Shown here: one piece after another, positions 46,239-56,624 of the stretch
Layout of the letters: every line of letters starts with the position of its first letter
Position numbering within the stretch: position 1 is the stretch's first letter
From: Candidatus Paracaedimonas acanthamoebae
Lineage (GTDB): Bacteria; Pseudomonadota; Alphaproteobacteria; Caedimonadales; Caedimonadaceae
Assembly (NCBI GenBank): GCA_017307065.1
Contig: JAFKGL010000012.1
Span: 62,001 to 126,000, forward strand
Direction of reading: 5' to 3'
DNA length: 64,000 bases
Notes under the pieces: generated by a model
What the model was told of the DNA's origin: nothing
What the model saw: only the letters and a program-made list of their open reading frames with translations
Database searches by the model: none
Translations under genes and position numbers: made by a program

Positions 46239-46646
46239 ATGAACACTTTACAAAAATTTGAGCAAGAACAACTTGATTTATTAGTCGCAAATAATCCTGT
46301 CCCCGAGTTTTCTGCAGGCGATACCTTAAAGATTCTCGTAAAAGTAGTCGAAGGTGAACGCGAAAGAACACAGGCTTACGAAGGTGTCTGTATTGCACGT
46401 AAGAGTGCGGGTATTAACTCCTCATTTACAGTGCGTAAGCTCTCTTTTGGTGAAGGTGTGGAACGTGTTTTCCCTCTTTATTCTCCAAATATTAAGATTG
46501 AAGTTGTTCGTCGTGGTCAAGTTCGTCGTGCAAAATTATATTATCTTCGTGGCCGTACAGGTAAAAGTGCTCGTATTAAAGAAAAGAGTTATTTTCCTGC
46601 TGCTAAGAAAAATTCTCAAGATAAAGAAACTAATTCAGCTAAGTAA
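46239..46646 (+). CDS. rplS: 50S ribosomal protein L19
   Basis: Located at the 30S-50S interface. The 135-residue protein shows [59 protein letters not shown] and [28 protein letters not shown], all canonical. The tail after residue 118 is a short Lys/Ser-rich extension. It ends the ffh cluster and is followed by a strong terminator hairpin. Confidence 0.97.
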   Translation: MNTLQKFEQEQLDLLVANNPVPEFSAGDTLKILVKVVEGERERTQAYEGVCIARKSAGINSSFTVRKLSFGEGVERVFPLYSPNIKIEVVRRGQVRRAKLYYLRGRTGKSARIKEKSYFPAAKKNSQDKETNSAK

Positions 46647-46665
46647 ATTGGTTAAAGAGAGCTTA

Positions 46666-46698
46666 AGTAAAAGCTAAAGCAATGCTTTAGCTTTTACT
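46666..46698 (+). terminator. Terminator of the ffh-rplS cluster
   Basis: A perfect 15-bp stem (AGTAAAAGCTAAAGC, 46666-46680, with its complement at 46684-46698) and a three-base loop, 20 bases after rplS. The right arm ends in CTTTTACT followed by ATTAAATC, giving a moderately U-rich exit. It isolates the cluster from pdhA. Confidence 0.7.
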
Positions 46699-46727
46699 AT
46701 TAAATCTAAAGAAACATGATGTGAAAT

Positions 46728-46733
46728 AGGGAG
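46728..46733 (+). promoter_or_regulatory. Ribosome binding site fixing the TTG start of pdhA
   Basis: AGGGAG lies eight bases before TTG 46742, and no ATG is available nearby in the frame, so this site decides the start. Confidence 0.7.
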
Positions 46734-46741
46734 CTTCAAAC

Positions 46742-47758
46742 TTGGTAACAACAGTTTCCCAAAAAAATAATCCAGTAACGCTTAACAGACTTCCTGTGAC
46801 GCAAGCGGAACTTTTAAAATATTATCGCGATATGCTTTTAATTCGGCGTTTTGAGGAACGCTCTGGTCAGTTGTATGGGATGGGCCTTATTGCTGGTTTT
46901 TGCCATCTATACATCGGTCAAGAAGCTGTCGTTGTTGGTATACAAGCTGTCCTTCAACCGCAAGACACTGTAATTACAGCTTATCGTGATCATGGCCACA
47001 TGTTGGCATGTGATATGGATCCTAAGGGTGTTATGGCTGAGTTAACGGGACGCATAGGCGGTTATTCAAAAGGCAAAGGCGGCTCTATGCATATGTTTTC
47101 TAGAGAGAAAAATTTCTTTGGAGGACATGGAATTGTAGGAGCTCAAATACCTTTGGGAACAGGGCTCGCTTTTGCTCACAAATATCGCGGTGATGGTGGT
47201 ATATGTACTATTTATATGGGCGATGGAGCTGTTAACCAAGGGCAAGTGTATGAAGCCTTTAATATGGCGGCTCTTTGGAAGCTTCCAGCTCTTTATATTA
47301 TTGAAAATAATGGTTATAGCATGGGGACATCCATTGCACGTCACGCAGCTGGCCAGCATTTATATGAGCGTGGAATTGCTTATGGTATTCCGGGCGAAGA
47401 AGTTGATGGAATGGATGTGCTTGCGGTTAAGGCTGCTGCTGAACAAGCTGTAAAGTATGTGCGTGAAACCAATAGCCCAATGATTCTTGAAATAAAAACG
47501 TATCGTTATCGGGGGCATTCTATGTCAGATCCTGCTAAATACAGGACAAAAGAAGAAGTTGATAACATGCGCCAAAATTTTGATCCTATTGAACGAGCAA
47601 GAGCAACGTTAATTTCTGAATTTGGTGTCGCAGAAGAAGCTTTCTCACCTATTGAAAAAGAAATTAAAGAAATTATGCTTGAAGCTGTAGAATTCGCTCA
47701 AACAAGTCCTGAGCCAGAAGCCTCAGAACTTATGACTGATATCTTAATTAATTCATAA
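46742..47758 (+). CDS. pdhA: Pyruvate dehydrogenase E1 component, alpha subunit
   Basis: Thiamine-diphosphate subunit that decarboxylates pyruvate, working as an alpha2-beta2 E1 with PdhB. The 338-residue protein has LIRRFEERSGQLYGMG, YRDHGHMLA, the ThDP motif GDGAVNQGQVYEAFN ending in ENN, and the phosphorylation-loop-like YRYRGHSMSDPAKYR. The start is TTG 46742, which has an ideal AGGGAG site eight bases upstream; the first internal ATG would remove about 30 conserved residues. It is the first gene of pdhA-pdhB-pdhC. Confidence 0.96.
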   Translation: MVTTVSQKNNPVTLNRLPVTQAELLKYYRDMLLIRRFEERSGQLYGMGLIAGFCHLYIGQEAVVVGIQAVLQPQDTVITAYRDHGHMLACDMDPKGVMAELTGRIGGYSKGKGGSMHMFSREKNFFGGHGIVGAQIPLGTGLAFAHKYRGDGGICTIYMGDGAVNQGQVYEAFNMAALWKLPALYIIENNGYSMGTSIARHAAGQHLYERGIAYGIPGEEVDGMDVLAVKAAAEQAVKYVRETNSPMILEIKTYRYRGHSMSDPAKYRTKEEVDNMRQNFDPIERARATLISEFGVAEEAFSPIEKEIKEIMLEAVEFAQTSPEPEASELMTDILINS

Positions 47759-47770
47759 GAGAGAAGATAA

Positions 47771-48763
47771 ATGACCCTTGAGACTTCAACAATTACAGTC
47801 CGTGAAGCTCTTCGTGATGCCATGGCAGAAGAGATGCGGAAAGATCCTCTTGTCTTTATAATGGGAGAAGAGGTCGCTGAATATCAAGGAGCCTATAAAG
47901 TAAGCCAAGGATTGCTTGAAGAATTCGGTGCAAAGCGTGTGATCGACACGCCTATTACTGAGCATGGATTTGCGGGATTGGGAGTAGGGGCTGCTTTTGC
48001 GGGGCTTAAGCCAATCGTTGAGTTTATGACCTTCAATTTTGGGATGCAAGCAATCGATCAAATTATAAATAGTGCTGCAAAAACTCTTTATATGTCAGGG
48101 GGCCAGATGGGATGCCCTATTGTTTTCCGAGGGCCTAACGGGGCCGCAAAAAGAGTGGGAGCCCAACATTCTCAATGTTATGCAAGTTGGTACGCCCATT
48201 GCCCTGGATTAAAGGTAATTGCGCCTTATGATGCAAGAGATGCAAAAGGACTGTTAAAAGCGGCAATTCGTGATCCTAATCCTGTGATTTTTTTAGAAAA
48301 TGAAATGTTATATGGACAAGCTTTTCCAGCTCTTACTGAAGAAGATGAAGTTATTCCGATTGGAAAAGCCCGCGTTGTACGTTCTGGTAAAGATGTAACA
48401 ATCACTACTTTTTCTTTAATGGTTGGTGTTGCGCTACAAGCCGCGGAACAATTAGCAACTCAAGGTATTGATGTTGAAGTTATTGATCTTCGTACAATTC
48501 GTCCTCTTGATGAGCAAACAATATTAGATTCAGTGATGAAAACAAATCGTTTAGTCACTCTCGAAGAAGGATGGGGATTTGCGGGGATTGGTTCTGAGAT
48601 TTCTTCTCTTGTGATGGAGAAAGCTTTTGATTATCTGGATGCGCCTGTAAAAAGAGTTGTTGGTGCGGATGTTCCTATGCCTTACGCAGAAAGTTTAGTA
48701 AAGCTTACAATCCCACAAGTCGAATGGGTGATTGATGCTATTAAACAAGTGTGTTATCGATAA
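47771..48763 (+). CDS. pdhB: Pyruvate dehydrogenase E1 component, beta subunit
   Basis: Transketolase-like beta subunit completing the E1 active site. The 330-residue protein starts with [40 protein letters not shown] and includes [32 protein letters not shown] and [12 protein letters not shown]. It lacks the N-terminal lipoyl domain that PdhB carries in many alphaproteobacteria, being the short form also found in mitochondria and Rickettsiales. It lies 12 bases after pdhA. Confidence 0.97.
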   Translation: MTLETSTITVREALRDAMAEEMRKDPLVFIMGEEVAEYQGAYKVSQGLLEEFGAKRVIDTPITEHGFAGLGVGAAFAGLKPIVEFMTFNFGMQAIDQIINSAAKTLYMSGGQMGCPIVFRGPNGAAKRVGAQHSQCYASWYAHCPGLKVIAPYDARDAKGLLKAAIRDPNPVIFLENEMLYGQAFPALTEEDEVIPIGKARVVRSGKDVTITTFSLMVGVALQAAEQLATQGIDVEVIDLRTIRPLDEQTILDSVMKTNRLVTLEEGWGFAGIGSEISSLVMEKAFDYLDAPVKRVVGADVPMPYAESLVKLTIPQVEWVIDAIKQVCYR

Positions 48764-48794
48764 AAATCTTTGCAAGTAAGGGGACTTCACTTCT

Positions 48795-50051
48795 ATGCCA
48801 ATTAAAATTTTAATGCCTGCACTTTCACCGACTATGGCAGAAGGTAATTTAGTTCGTTGGCTTAAGTCCGAAGGAGATCAATTAAAATCTGGCGATGTTC
48901 TCGCTGAAATTGAAACTGACAAAGCAACAATGGAAGTTGAAGCTGTTGATGAAGGCACGTTAGCTAAAATCATGGTGCCGGCAGGAACAGAAAATGTAAA
49001 AGTCAACGAAGTTATTGCCATTTTATTGGAAGAAGGCGAAGATAGTTCTTCTCTTGAGTCTGCTCTTGATACAAAATCTTCTCCAAATCAAGAGATTCCT
49101 GTACAAAAAAAATTAGAAGAAATTAAAGAAGTCATTGAAGTAAAAACTCTTCCTGCTGAAAATTCTCAAGAACGCGTTTTTGCATCTCCTTTAGCGCGTC
49201 GTGTTGCTTCAAATAATCAAATTGATCTTGCAAATTTACAAGGCTCAGGGCCGCGCGGAAGAATTATAAAAGCAGATGTTGAAACTGCTATGACTCAAAC
49301 GCCTCAATTATCTTCAGTAGGAGCGGTGGCAACTTTATATAAAGCGGCAGATGAACTTTATCCTGCTTATGAAGAAGTTAAAGTTTCTAATATGCGTAAA
49401 GTTATTGCGCAGAGACTGACAGAATCTAAACAGAATGTTCCTCATTTCTACCTGACAGTTGAGTGTGAAATTGATGGCTTGTTGAACTTCCGTAAGCAAA
49501 TTAATAAATCGCTTCCTGAATCGGATAGAATTTCTGTAAACGATCTGATTATTAAAGCCATTAGCGTTGCCTTAAAAAAAGTGCCTGATGCCAATGCATC
49601 ATGGATTGAGAGCGGTCATGTACGTCGTTATCAACATGCTGATGTTTCTGTCGCGGTTGCTGTTGAAGGAGGTCTTGTAACCCCTATCGTTCGAGGCGCG
49701 GAATTAAAATCAATTCTTGAGATTTCTCGAGAAATGAAAGAATTAATTAGTAAAGCACGTTCAGGAAAACTTAAACCTCAAGAATTTCAAGGGGGGACAT
49801 TTAGTCTCTCAAATTTGGGGATGTATGGTATTAAAAGTTTCTCAGCCGTGATTAATCCTCCTCAAGGTTGTATTTTAGCCGTCGGTGCAGGAGAAGAGTT
49901 ACCTGTTGTTCGGGATGGTAAGATCGAGATTGCAACTGTCATGGCTTGTACCCTTTCAGTTGATCATCGGGTTGTAGATGGTGCTGTTGGCGCTGAATTT
50001 TTGAAAGTATTTAAGAATTTAATTACAAATCCTGTTTTGATGCTTATTTAA
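48795..50051 (+). CDS. pdhC: Dihydrolipoamide acetyltransferase (pyruvate dehydrogenase E2)
   Basis: Core of the complex; moves the acetyl group from E1 to CoA. The 418-residue protein has one lipoyl domain with the lipoylated Lys43 in [11 protein letters not shown], an Ala/Glu/Lys linker, a peripheral-subunit-binding domain ([33 protein letters not shown]) and a catalytic domain ending with [10 protein letters not shown] near 388, including the active His and Asp. No lpd (E3) gene follows; E3 must be encoded elsewhere. The miaA start codon abuts its stop. Confidence 0.97.
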   Translation: MPIKILMPALSPTMAEGNLVRWLKSEGDQLKSGDVLAEIETDKATMEVEAVDEGTLAKIMVPAGTENVKVNEVIAILLEEGEDSSSLESALDTKSSPNQEIPVQKKLEEIKEVIEVKTLPAENSQERVFASPLARRVASNNQIDLANLQGSGPRGRIIKADVETAMTQTPQLSSVGAVATLYKAADELYPAYEEVKVSNMRKVIAQRLTESKQNVPHFYLTVECEIDGLLNFRKQINKSLPESDRISVNDLIIKAISVALKKVPDANASWIESGHVRRYQHADVSVAVAVEGGLVTPIVRGAELKSILEISREMKELISKARSGKLKPQEFQGGTFSLSNLGMYGIKSFSAVINPPQGCILAVGAGEELPVVRDGKIEIATVMACTLSVDHRVVDGAVGAEFLKVFKNLITNPVLMLI

Positions 50052-50951
50052 GTGAATCTGAAGAACATAACTCATTTATCTAAAACAATTATTGTAATTA
50101 CAGGTCCCACGGCCTCAGGAAAATCTTCGTTTGCAACTGAATTTGCAGAAAAACATAATGGCGTTATTATAAACTCTGATAGTGTGCAAGTTTATAAAGA
50201 TCTTGAAATTTTAAGCTCACGTCCTTCTTCAGAAGAGCTCTTAAAAGTACCTCATAAGCTTTATGGTTTTCTGGATGCCCATGCTTCTTGTTCAGCTGGA
50301 TTTTGGCGTTCTCTGGTATTAAAAGAGATTCAGGAATGTTATCAAGCAGGAAAACTTCCTATTATTGTAGGAGGTACGGGGCTTTATTTAAAGATTTTAA
50401 TTGAAGGGCTTTCTCCTATCCCGCAAGTTGATAAAAATATTAGAGAGTTAGCACAAGAAAGAGCCAAAAATGAAGGCATTCAAGCTCTTTATGAGGAGTT
50501 AGTAGAGCTTGATCCTGTTATTGTTACACGTTTAAAATCTACAGACTCCCAACGAATTGTAAGGGCTTGGGAAGTCGTAAAAGCAACAGGAATTCCTCTT
50601 TCTGAATGGCAACGGAAATCTTGGATTTCTTCAAATCAACAAGAGAAAATTTTTACAAATATACTCTTATTACCACCACGTGAAGAAGTAAATTTACGTG
50701 CAGATGCGCGCTTGGATCAAATGCTCGAAAAAGATGTTTTAAAAGAAGTAGAAGGTATTCTTAAGCAAGATATAAATCCTACATCGACCATTTATAAGGC
50801 AATTGGTGTGCGAGATTTTGCAGCTTATTTGCAAGGTAAACTTAGTTTAGAAGAGGCACTTACCAAAGCAAAAATATCAACTCGTCAATATATTAAAAGG
50901 CAATATACTTGGTTCAGAACTCAATTTAGAGCCGATATCACTTTACAATAA
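50052..50951 (+). CDS. miaA: tRNA dimethylallyltransferase
   Basis: Adds dimethylallyl to A37 of UNN-reading tRNAs. The 299-residue protein has the P-loop GPTASGKSSFATEFA, the INSDSVQVYKDLEI substrate segment, IIVGGTGLYLK, and near the C-terminus YKAIGVRDFAAYLQG and TRQYIKRQYTWFR. It starts with GTG directly after the pdhC stop; no clear ribosome site is visible, so translation is probably coupled to pdhC. Confidence 0.95.
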   Translation: MNLKNITHLSKTIIVITGPTASGKSSFATEFAEKHNGVIINSDSVQVYKDLEILSSRPSSEELLKVPHKLYGFLDAHASCSAGFWRSLVLKEIQECYQAGKLPIIVGGTGLYLKILIEGLSPIPQVDKNIRELAQERAKNEGIQALYEELVELDPVIVTRLKSTDSQRIVRAWEVVKATGIPLSEWQRKSWISSNQQEKIFTNILLLPPREEVNLRADARLDQMLEKDVLKEVEGILKQDINPTSTIYKAIGVRDFAAYLQGKLSLEEALTKAKISTRQYIKRQYTWFRTQFRADITLQ

Positions 50952-51133
50952 GAATTTACATTTTCAAAATAAGCTCTGGTTTCTTATGCCTTCATCCTAC
51001 AATTTTCTTTTCTAGAAGAATAAATAATGCTAAAAGGACCAAAGATTTTGTAAAGAAGATGAGGAATATTTTTACTTTGCAAAGACAATTCTTAAAATAA
51101 TTTCTTAATCCTGTTTAAATGAAGAGGAATTAA

Positions 51134-52177
<1,044 letters not shown>

Positions 52178-52179
52178 TT

Positions 52180-52186
52180 GAGGGAG
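52180..52186 (+). promoter_or_regulatory. Ribosome binding site favouring the second TTG as mreC start
   Basis: GAGGGAG lies six bases ahead of TTG 52193, whereas the first possible TTG (52178) overlaps the site itself and has none of its own. Confidence 0.6.
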
Positions 52187-52192
52187 CTCTCT

Positions 52193-53071
52193 TTGCTTTC
52201 GACATTTTCCAATGTATCTCGTCGATCTCAAGCAAAAGTACGACTTTTTTTTGGTAAAGTCAGATTAATTGTCTTTTTGCTCGCGGCTCTTGTTATTTTT
52301 TCTTTTAGCCTTAATAGTGAGAATTTTTCAAAAATCCGAGAGATGATCTTTGAGCATACAAGTGTCATAACGAAGTTCATTATATCACCTATCCATAGTA
52401 TAGTAGAAACTAAAAACTGGATTAATTCGTACTTAAGAGTTCATGATAAAAATGAGAAGTTAGAAGTCGAGCTTAAGCAAATGGAAGAGTGGGCTTTGAA
52501 AGCTCATGCTTTAGCTTTAGAAAACCAGCAACTTCGTCAATTATTAAAGATATCTCCTGATCCTCATATAAATTATATTACGGCACCAGTATTAGGGATA
52601 GTCCAAGCACCTTATACAAAAACTATTGTTTTGGGGGCTGGTTCTAGGAAAGGGATTAAATTGCGTCAACCTGTGGTTATAGGGCAGCATATAGTTGGGC
52701 GTATTGTCGAAGTATCAGAGAAAAATTCTAGGGTTTTGTTAATGCATGATGTGAATTCTCATGTTCCTGTTATTTTAGAAAAATCAAAAGTACAAGGTAT
52801 TGCTTCAGGTAATGGTGATTCTCACCTAATAATTAAATTTTTTGAAATGGAAGCAAAAGCAGAGATTGGTGAATTAATTTTTACGTCAGGAGTAGGGGGC
52901 ATTTATCCAAAAGGATATGTTATAGGTCAGGTTGCTTATCAAAAAGGAGAGGTCGTAGGGGTAAAGAGTTTAATTCACTTAAATGAATTAGAATATGTTC
53001 ATGTTTTTGTTGATATGGAACCACCGCTAGAAAATATCAGACCTTCTCGTGATGTTAAAGGGACTTTATGA
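52193..53071 (+). CDS. mreC: Rod shape-determining protein MreC
   Basis: Bitopic protein that links the MreB filaments to PBP2 in the periplasm. With the TTG start at 52193 it has 292 residues: a short basic cytosolic tail, one helix (about 22-40, LIVFLLAALVIFSFSL), a coiled coil (about 80-115) and two beta domains (TAPVLGIVQAPYTKTIVLGAGSRKGI and GVGGIYPKGYVIGQV). It overlaps mreD by four bases. Confidence 0.93.
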   Translation: MLSTFSNVSRRSQAKVRLFFGKVRLIVFLLAALVIFSFSLNSENFSKIREMIFEHTSVITKFIISPIHSIVETKNWINSYLRVHDKNEKLEVELKQMEEWALKAHALALENQQLRQLLKISPDPHINYITAPVLGIVQAPYTKTIVLGAGSRKGIKLRQPVVIGQHIVGRIVEVSEKNSRVLLMHDVNSHVPVILEKSKVQGIASGNGDSHLIIKFFEMEAKAEIGELIFTSGVGGIYPKGYVIGQVAYQKGEVVGVKSLIHLNELEYVHVFVDMEPPLENIRPSRDVKGTL

Positions 53072-53562
53072 AGCCTTTAGTAGCTTTTCTTTTTATGGCA
53101 CAACCTTCAATTTATTTACTTATCTCAAGTATCATTTCTTTATTGATTCCGAGTAGCATACTTCATGTAAGTCCAGATTTTTCTTTTCCTTTTATTTTCT
53201 TTTGGACTATTTTTAAGCCTGAATTTTTGCCGCTTTCTTGCCTCTTGGTTGTGGGGATTGTAAGTGATAGCATTCAGGGATTACCACTTGGCTTTCATAG
53301 TATTCTTTTTTTAGGCTCTTCACTAATACTTTTGTCTCAGAGGAATTTCTTATATTACCAACCATTTCCACTTATTTGGGCAGTTTTTAGCTTATCTTTA
53401 ATTTTTTATAAAATTCTGGAGAAATTAATTTTAAGAAGTTTTATGGAGTTTCCATTCTCGCTAGCTAATTTAGTATTAAGTATATTATTTACAATTCTTT
53501 TATATCCATTATGTGCAAAACTCTCATCTTTAAATTTGAAAAAGGTAATTGATTTATCATGA
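53068..53562 (+). CDS. mreD: Rod shape-determining membrane protein MreD
   Basis: A 164-residue protein with about five hydrophobic helices, fitting MreD in size, topology and position between mreC and mrdA (four-base overlaps on both sides). Conserved hints are FFWTIFKPEFLPLSCLLVVGIVSDSIQGLPLGFHSI, with the family's D-x-x-x-G-x-P-L-G pattern. The sequence is otherwise divergent, as usual for MreD. Confidence 0.85.
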   Translation: MKPLVAFLFMAQPSIYLLISSIISLLIPSSILHVSPDFSFPFIFFWTIFKPEFLPLSCLLVVGIVSDSIQGLPLGFHSILFLGSSLILLSQRNFLYYQPFPLIWAVFSLSLIFYKILEKLILRSFMEFPFSLANLVLSILFTILLYPLCAKLSSLNLKKVIDLS

Positions 53563-55379
53563 GGCGATTTTTTAGCTCTTCAGATCCCAAATTGTTATTT
53601 ACAAGAAGAGCTTTTTTAATTGCAGGAGCGCAGGCAGCCGGAGGAGCTTTAATTCTGGGTCGCTTAGGGTATTTAGGAATTTTTCGCTCTCCTCATTATC
53701 GTACTCTTGCTGATGGAAATCGTATAAAGTTACATATTTTATTGCCGAGAAGAGGGATCATTTATGACCGTCATGGAGAAGAATTAGCGGGGAATATTTC
53801 TAGCTACCGATTAACAATGACGCCTGCTCAGATAGATAATTTGCCAGAAAGTCTTTTTCGTATTTCTGAGTTGTTAAATATTGATCCTAAAGATTCTAAA
53901 AATATTCTTAAGGATATCAATAAGCACCCCAAATTCACGCCTTATGCTCTAAAACAACAACTAAGCTGGGAAGATGTATGCAAAATTGAAGTGAATTTAC
54001 CTGAATTGCCTGGCGTTGAAATTGAGGCAGGCTATCAAAGATTCTACCTAGAGCCAGAACCATTTGCACATTTGATTGGTTACGTCCAGGCGCCTTCTGA
54101 TAAAGATCAAGATGTTGATCAACGGCTCTCTTCTCTTTCAGATTATCGTATTGGAAAAGTAGGGATTGAAAAAAGCTTCCAAAATGTATTGCAAGGTGTG
54201 GCAGGATATAAAGAAGTCGAAGTTAATGCAAAACGTCAAATTGTGAGAGAAAGAAAAAAACATGAAAGCCAAAATGGTCAACAATTAGAACTTTCAGTTT
54301 CGGCTCCCTTGCAAAAATTTATTTATGAAAGATTACAGCAAGTTGAAAGTGCTTCTGTTGTTGTGATGGATATTCTAACAGGAGAAGTCTTAAGCTTAGT
54401 TTCCTCACCAAGTTATGACACAAATTTATTTGTAAATGGTATTTCTCAAAAGAATTGGGATGCTCTGCAAAAAAATCCTTATCGTGCTTTGACCAATAAA
54501 GCTATTCATGGTCTTTATGAGCCTGGTTCTACATTCAAAATGGCTGTTCTGCTTGCAGGACTTGAATCAGGAAGAGTAGATCCTAATTTTCAAACTTTTT
54601 GTCACGGATATATAGAGGTAGCAAATCATCGTTTCCATTGTGTTTGTCGTGGGGGGCATGGAGTGGTAAATTTAAAAAGAGCATTACAGGTTTCCTGTGA
54701 TGTTTATTTTTATGAAATAGCCCAAAAAATTGGAGTTGAAATACTTGCACAGATGGTGAGAGCGCTAGGGTTTGGAGATAAGACAGGGATAGAGATGCCG
54801 GCTGAACGTTCAGGCTTAGTTCCTTCAAAACAGTGGAAACTTGAGAAACATAAGCAGCGTTGGCATATAGGCGATACCATATTGTTATCTATCGGGCAGG
54901 GCCCTGTATTAGCAACGCCTCTTCAATTAGCTCAAATGATGGCGCGACTCTTATCGGGGAAACGGGTTGTTCCGACAATAAAGAAAAGAACTTCAGCGGA
55001 GTTACCGCTATTTTCATCTTATTCTTTTAATCCTAAGTATCTTGCTATGATTAAAAATGGTATTGATGCTGTCGTTAATGAGGTTTCTGGGACAGCTTAT
55101 CATTCTAGAATCAATATTCCAGGATTAGAGATGGGGGGGAAGACAGGAACAGCTCAAGTGCGACGCATAACAAAATTGGAACGTGAAACACGCATCTTAA
55201 GGAATGAAGAAATAGCCTGGAAAGAAAGAGATCATGCTTTATTTGTTGGTTATGCTCCAATTCATCAGCCACGTTATGTGACGGCTGTTATTGTTGAACA
55301 TGGCGGATGGGGAAGTGTTGTTGCAGCACCTATTGGGCGTGATGCTCTCTTAAAAATTCAAGAGATTATGATTTCATAA
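53559..55379 (+). CDS. mrdA: Penicillin-binding protein 2 (elongation transpeptidase)
   Basis: Cross-links lateral peptidoglycan. The 606-residue protein has a membrane anchor (about 17-40), the class B dimerisation domain with RRGIIYDRHGEELAGN, and the transpeptidase with Ser324 in GSTFK, SCD in VSCDVYFYEIA (second motif) and KTGT at 528-531. A rodA gene normally follows but is absent; the nuo genes come next behind their own promoter. A seven-G run (55133-55139) precedes the KTGT codons. Confidence 0.96.
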   Translation: MRRFFSSSDPKLLFTRRAFLIAGAQAAGGALILGRLGYLGIFRSPHYRTLADGNRIKLHILLPRRGIIYDRHGEELAGNISSYRLTMTPAQIDNLPESLFRISELLNIDPKDSKNILKDINKHPKFTPYALKQQLSWEDVCKIEVNLPELPGVEIEAGYQRFYLEPEPFAHLIGYVQAPSDKDQDVDQRLSSLSDYRIGKVGIEKSFQNVLQGVAGYKEVEVNAKRQIVRERKKHESQNGQQLELSVSAPLQKFIYERLQQVESASVVVMDILTGEVLSLVSSPSYDTNLFVNGISQKNWDALQKNPYRALTNKAIHGLYEPGSTFKMAVLLAGLESGRVDPNFQTFCHGYIEVANHRFHCVCRGGHGVVNLKRALQVSCDVYFYEIAQKIGVEILAQMVRALGFGDKTGIEMPAERSGLVPSKQWKLEKHKQRWHIGDTILLSIGQGPVLATPLQLAQMMARLLSGKRVVPTIKKRTSAELPLFSSYSFNPKYLAMIKNGIDAVVNEVSGTAYHSRINIPGLEMGGKTGTAQVRRITKLERETRILRNEEIAWKERDHALFVGYAPIHQPRYVTAVIVEHGGWGSVVAAPIGRDALLKIQEIMIS

Positions 55380-55406
55380 ATACAATGATAAATAACTTTT
55401 AAACCA

Positions 55407-55435
55407 TTGGCTTAGTGTTAGACCCCTGATATGAT
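55407..55435 (+). promoter_or_regulatory. Promoter of nuoJKLMN-birA-coaX-rnj
   Basis: TTGGCT (55407-55412), a 17-base spacer and TATGAT (55430-55435), 26 bases before the nuoJ GTG. It is among the best sigma-70 matches in the window and separates the nuo genes from mrdA. Confidence 0.7.
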
Positions 55436-55461
55436 GAGGCGTTCAGAAAAGAGGATAGTTT

Positions 55462-56310
55462 GTGATTGTAGCCTTAACTTTTTATATTTTTTCATTTCTA
55501 TTGCTGGGGTCTGCAGCAATGGTTGTTTTTGCACGGAATACTGTCCATTCAGTTCTTTATCTGATTTTTTCATTTTTTAATGCGGCAGGTATTTTTATCT
55601 TACTTCAGGCTGAGTTCATTGCGATGATTTTAATCATTGTTTACGTTGGGGCAGTGGCTGTTTTGTTTCTATTCGTTGTTATGATGCTTGATATTGATCC
55701 TTTTCAAAAACCCCTATTTTTTCTTCGAAATTTTGTAAATTTTACCAAGAGCTTGGCCTCAGTCACAGGTTTTATCGTTTTATATGTGATGCTTTTTCTC
55801 ACGATAATTTTAGGGTTCAATTATTTCTTTGATGATTATAGTGATTTAACGAAAATAAAATGGGAGCATCTTTCGCTTTTAATTTTCACGGGCGTTTTGG
55901 TTGCTTTTCTTATCCCGCGTCGTGTTTATAGGTGGCTTGCAGGGGAACTTATTAATTTGCGCCAGAATGTTTCAGCATCTGTAGTGATTGGTATTCTTAT
56001 GCTGACTGAATTAATTCTAGTAGCCTTCACTTTTAAATCAATCGATTCAAGGAATGATTTTATAACTTCGCCCACTTTGCACGTTTCGAAAATAACAAAT
56101 ACTAAAGCGCTGGGAATGGTGCTTTATACGGATTATTTATATTTATTTCAGGTTGCGGGGCTTATTTTATTGGTTGCCATGATTGGTGCAATCGTCCTTA
56201 CATACCGTTATAAGCATGATATAAAAAGGCAAGATATAGCGACTCAGTTAAAGCGAACAGCTAAAAATACAATTGAACTTAAGAAAGTATCGCTTAAAAA
56301 AGGAATATAA
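55462..56310 (+). CDS. nuoJ: NADH-quinone oxidoreductase subunit J with an internal membrane insertion
   Basis: Membrane-arm subunit of complex I. Residues 1-79 are typical, with [22 protein letters not shown] and the TM3 region [27 protein letters not shown]. So are residues 172-282, with [43 protein letters not shown] and the KRQDIA tail. Between them lie about 90 extra residues containing two hydrophobic stretches (about 98-123 and 136-152) and a basic segment (PRRVYRW). Usual NuoJ proteins have about 170-210 residues; this one has 282. It starts with GTG after GAGGA. The reading frame is clean, so the insertion looks functional. Confidence 0.93.
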   Translation: MIVALTFYIFSFLLLGSAAMVVFARNTVHSVLYLIFSFFNAAGIFILLQAEFIAMILIIVYVGAVAVLFLFVVMMLDIDPFQKPLFFLRNFVNFTKSLASVTGFIVLYVMLFLTIILGFNYFFDDYSDLTKIKWEHLSLLIFTGVLVAFLIPRRVYRWLAGELINLRQNVSASVVIGILMLTELILVAFTFKSIDSRNDFITSPTLHVSKITNTKALGMVLYTDYLYLFQVAGLILLVAMIGAIVLTYRYKHDIKRQDIATQLKRTAKNTIELKKVSLKKGI

Positions 56311-56311
56311 A

Positions 56312-56620
56312 ATGCAAATTGGGTTGCAACATTATTTAGTTTTATCAAGCGCCTTATTTTTTATAGGGATCTTCGGAATTTTATGGGGGCGTAAAAGCGT
56401 TTTAAATATTTTGATGTCTCTAGAATTAACTCTTCTTGCAACTAATATTAATCTCGTTGCATTTTCAATGTATTGGAAAGATCTTATAGGTCAAATTTTT
56501 ACATTATTTATTTTAACTGTTGCAGCTGCCGAAGCTGCCATAGGTCTGGCTATTCTCGTTGTCTTCAATCGTAATCGCGGAAGCATCGAGGTTGAAGATA
56601 TAAGTCATATGAGAGGCTAA
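56312..56620 (+). CDS. nuoK: NADH-quinone oxidoreductase subunit K
   Basis: A 102-residue, three-helix proton-channel subunit. [50 protein letters not shown] carries the conserved membrane glutamate in MSLELTLLA; a second lies in [16 protein letters not shown] 56312, with AAGGA upstream and one base after the nuoJ stop, gives the family's normal length; the frame runs open into nuoJ. Confidence 0.96.
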   Translation: MQIGLQHYLVLSSALFFIGIFGILWGRKSVLNILMSLELTLLATNINLVAFSMYWKDLIGQIFTLFILTVAAAEAAIGLAILVVFNRNRGSIEVEDISHMRG

Positions 56621-56624
56621 GAAA

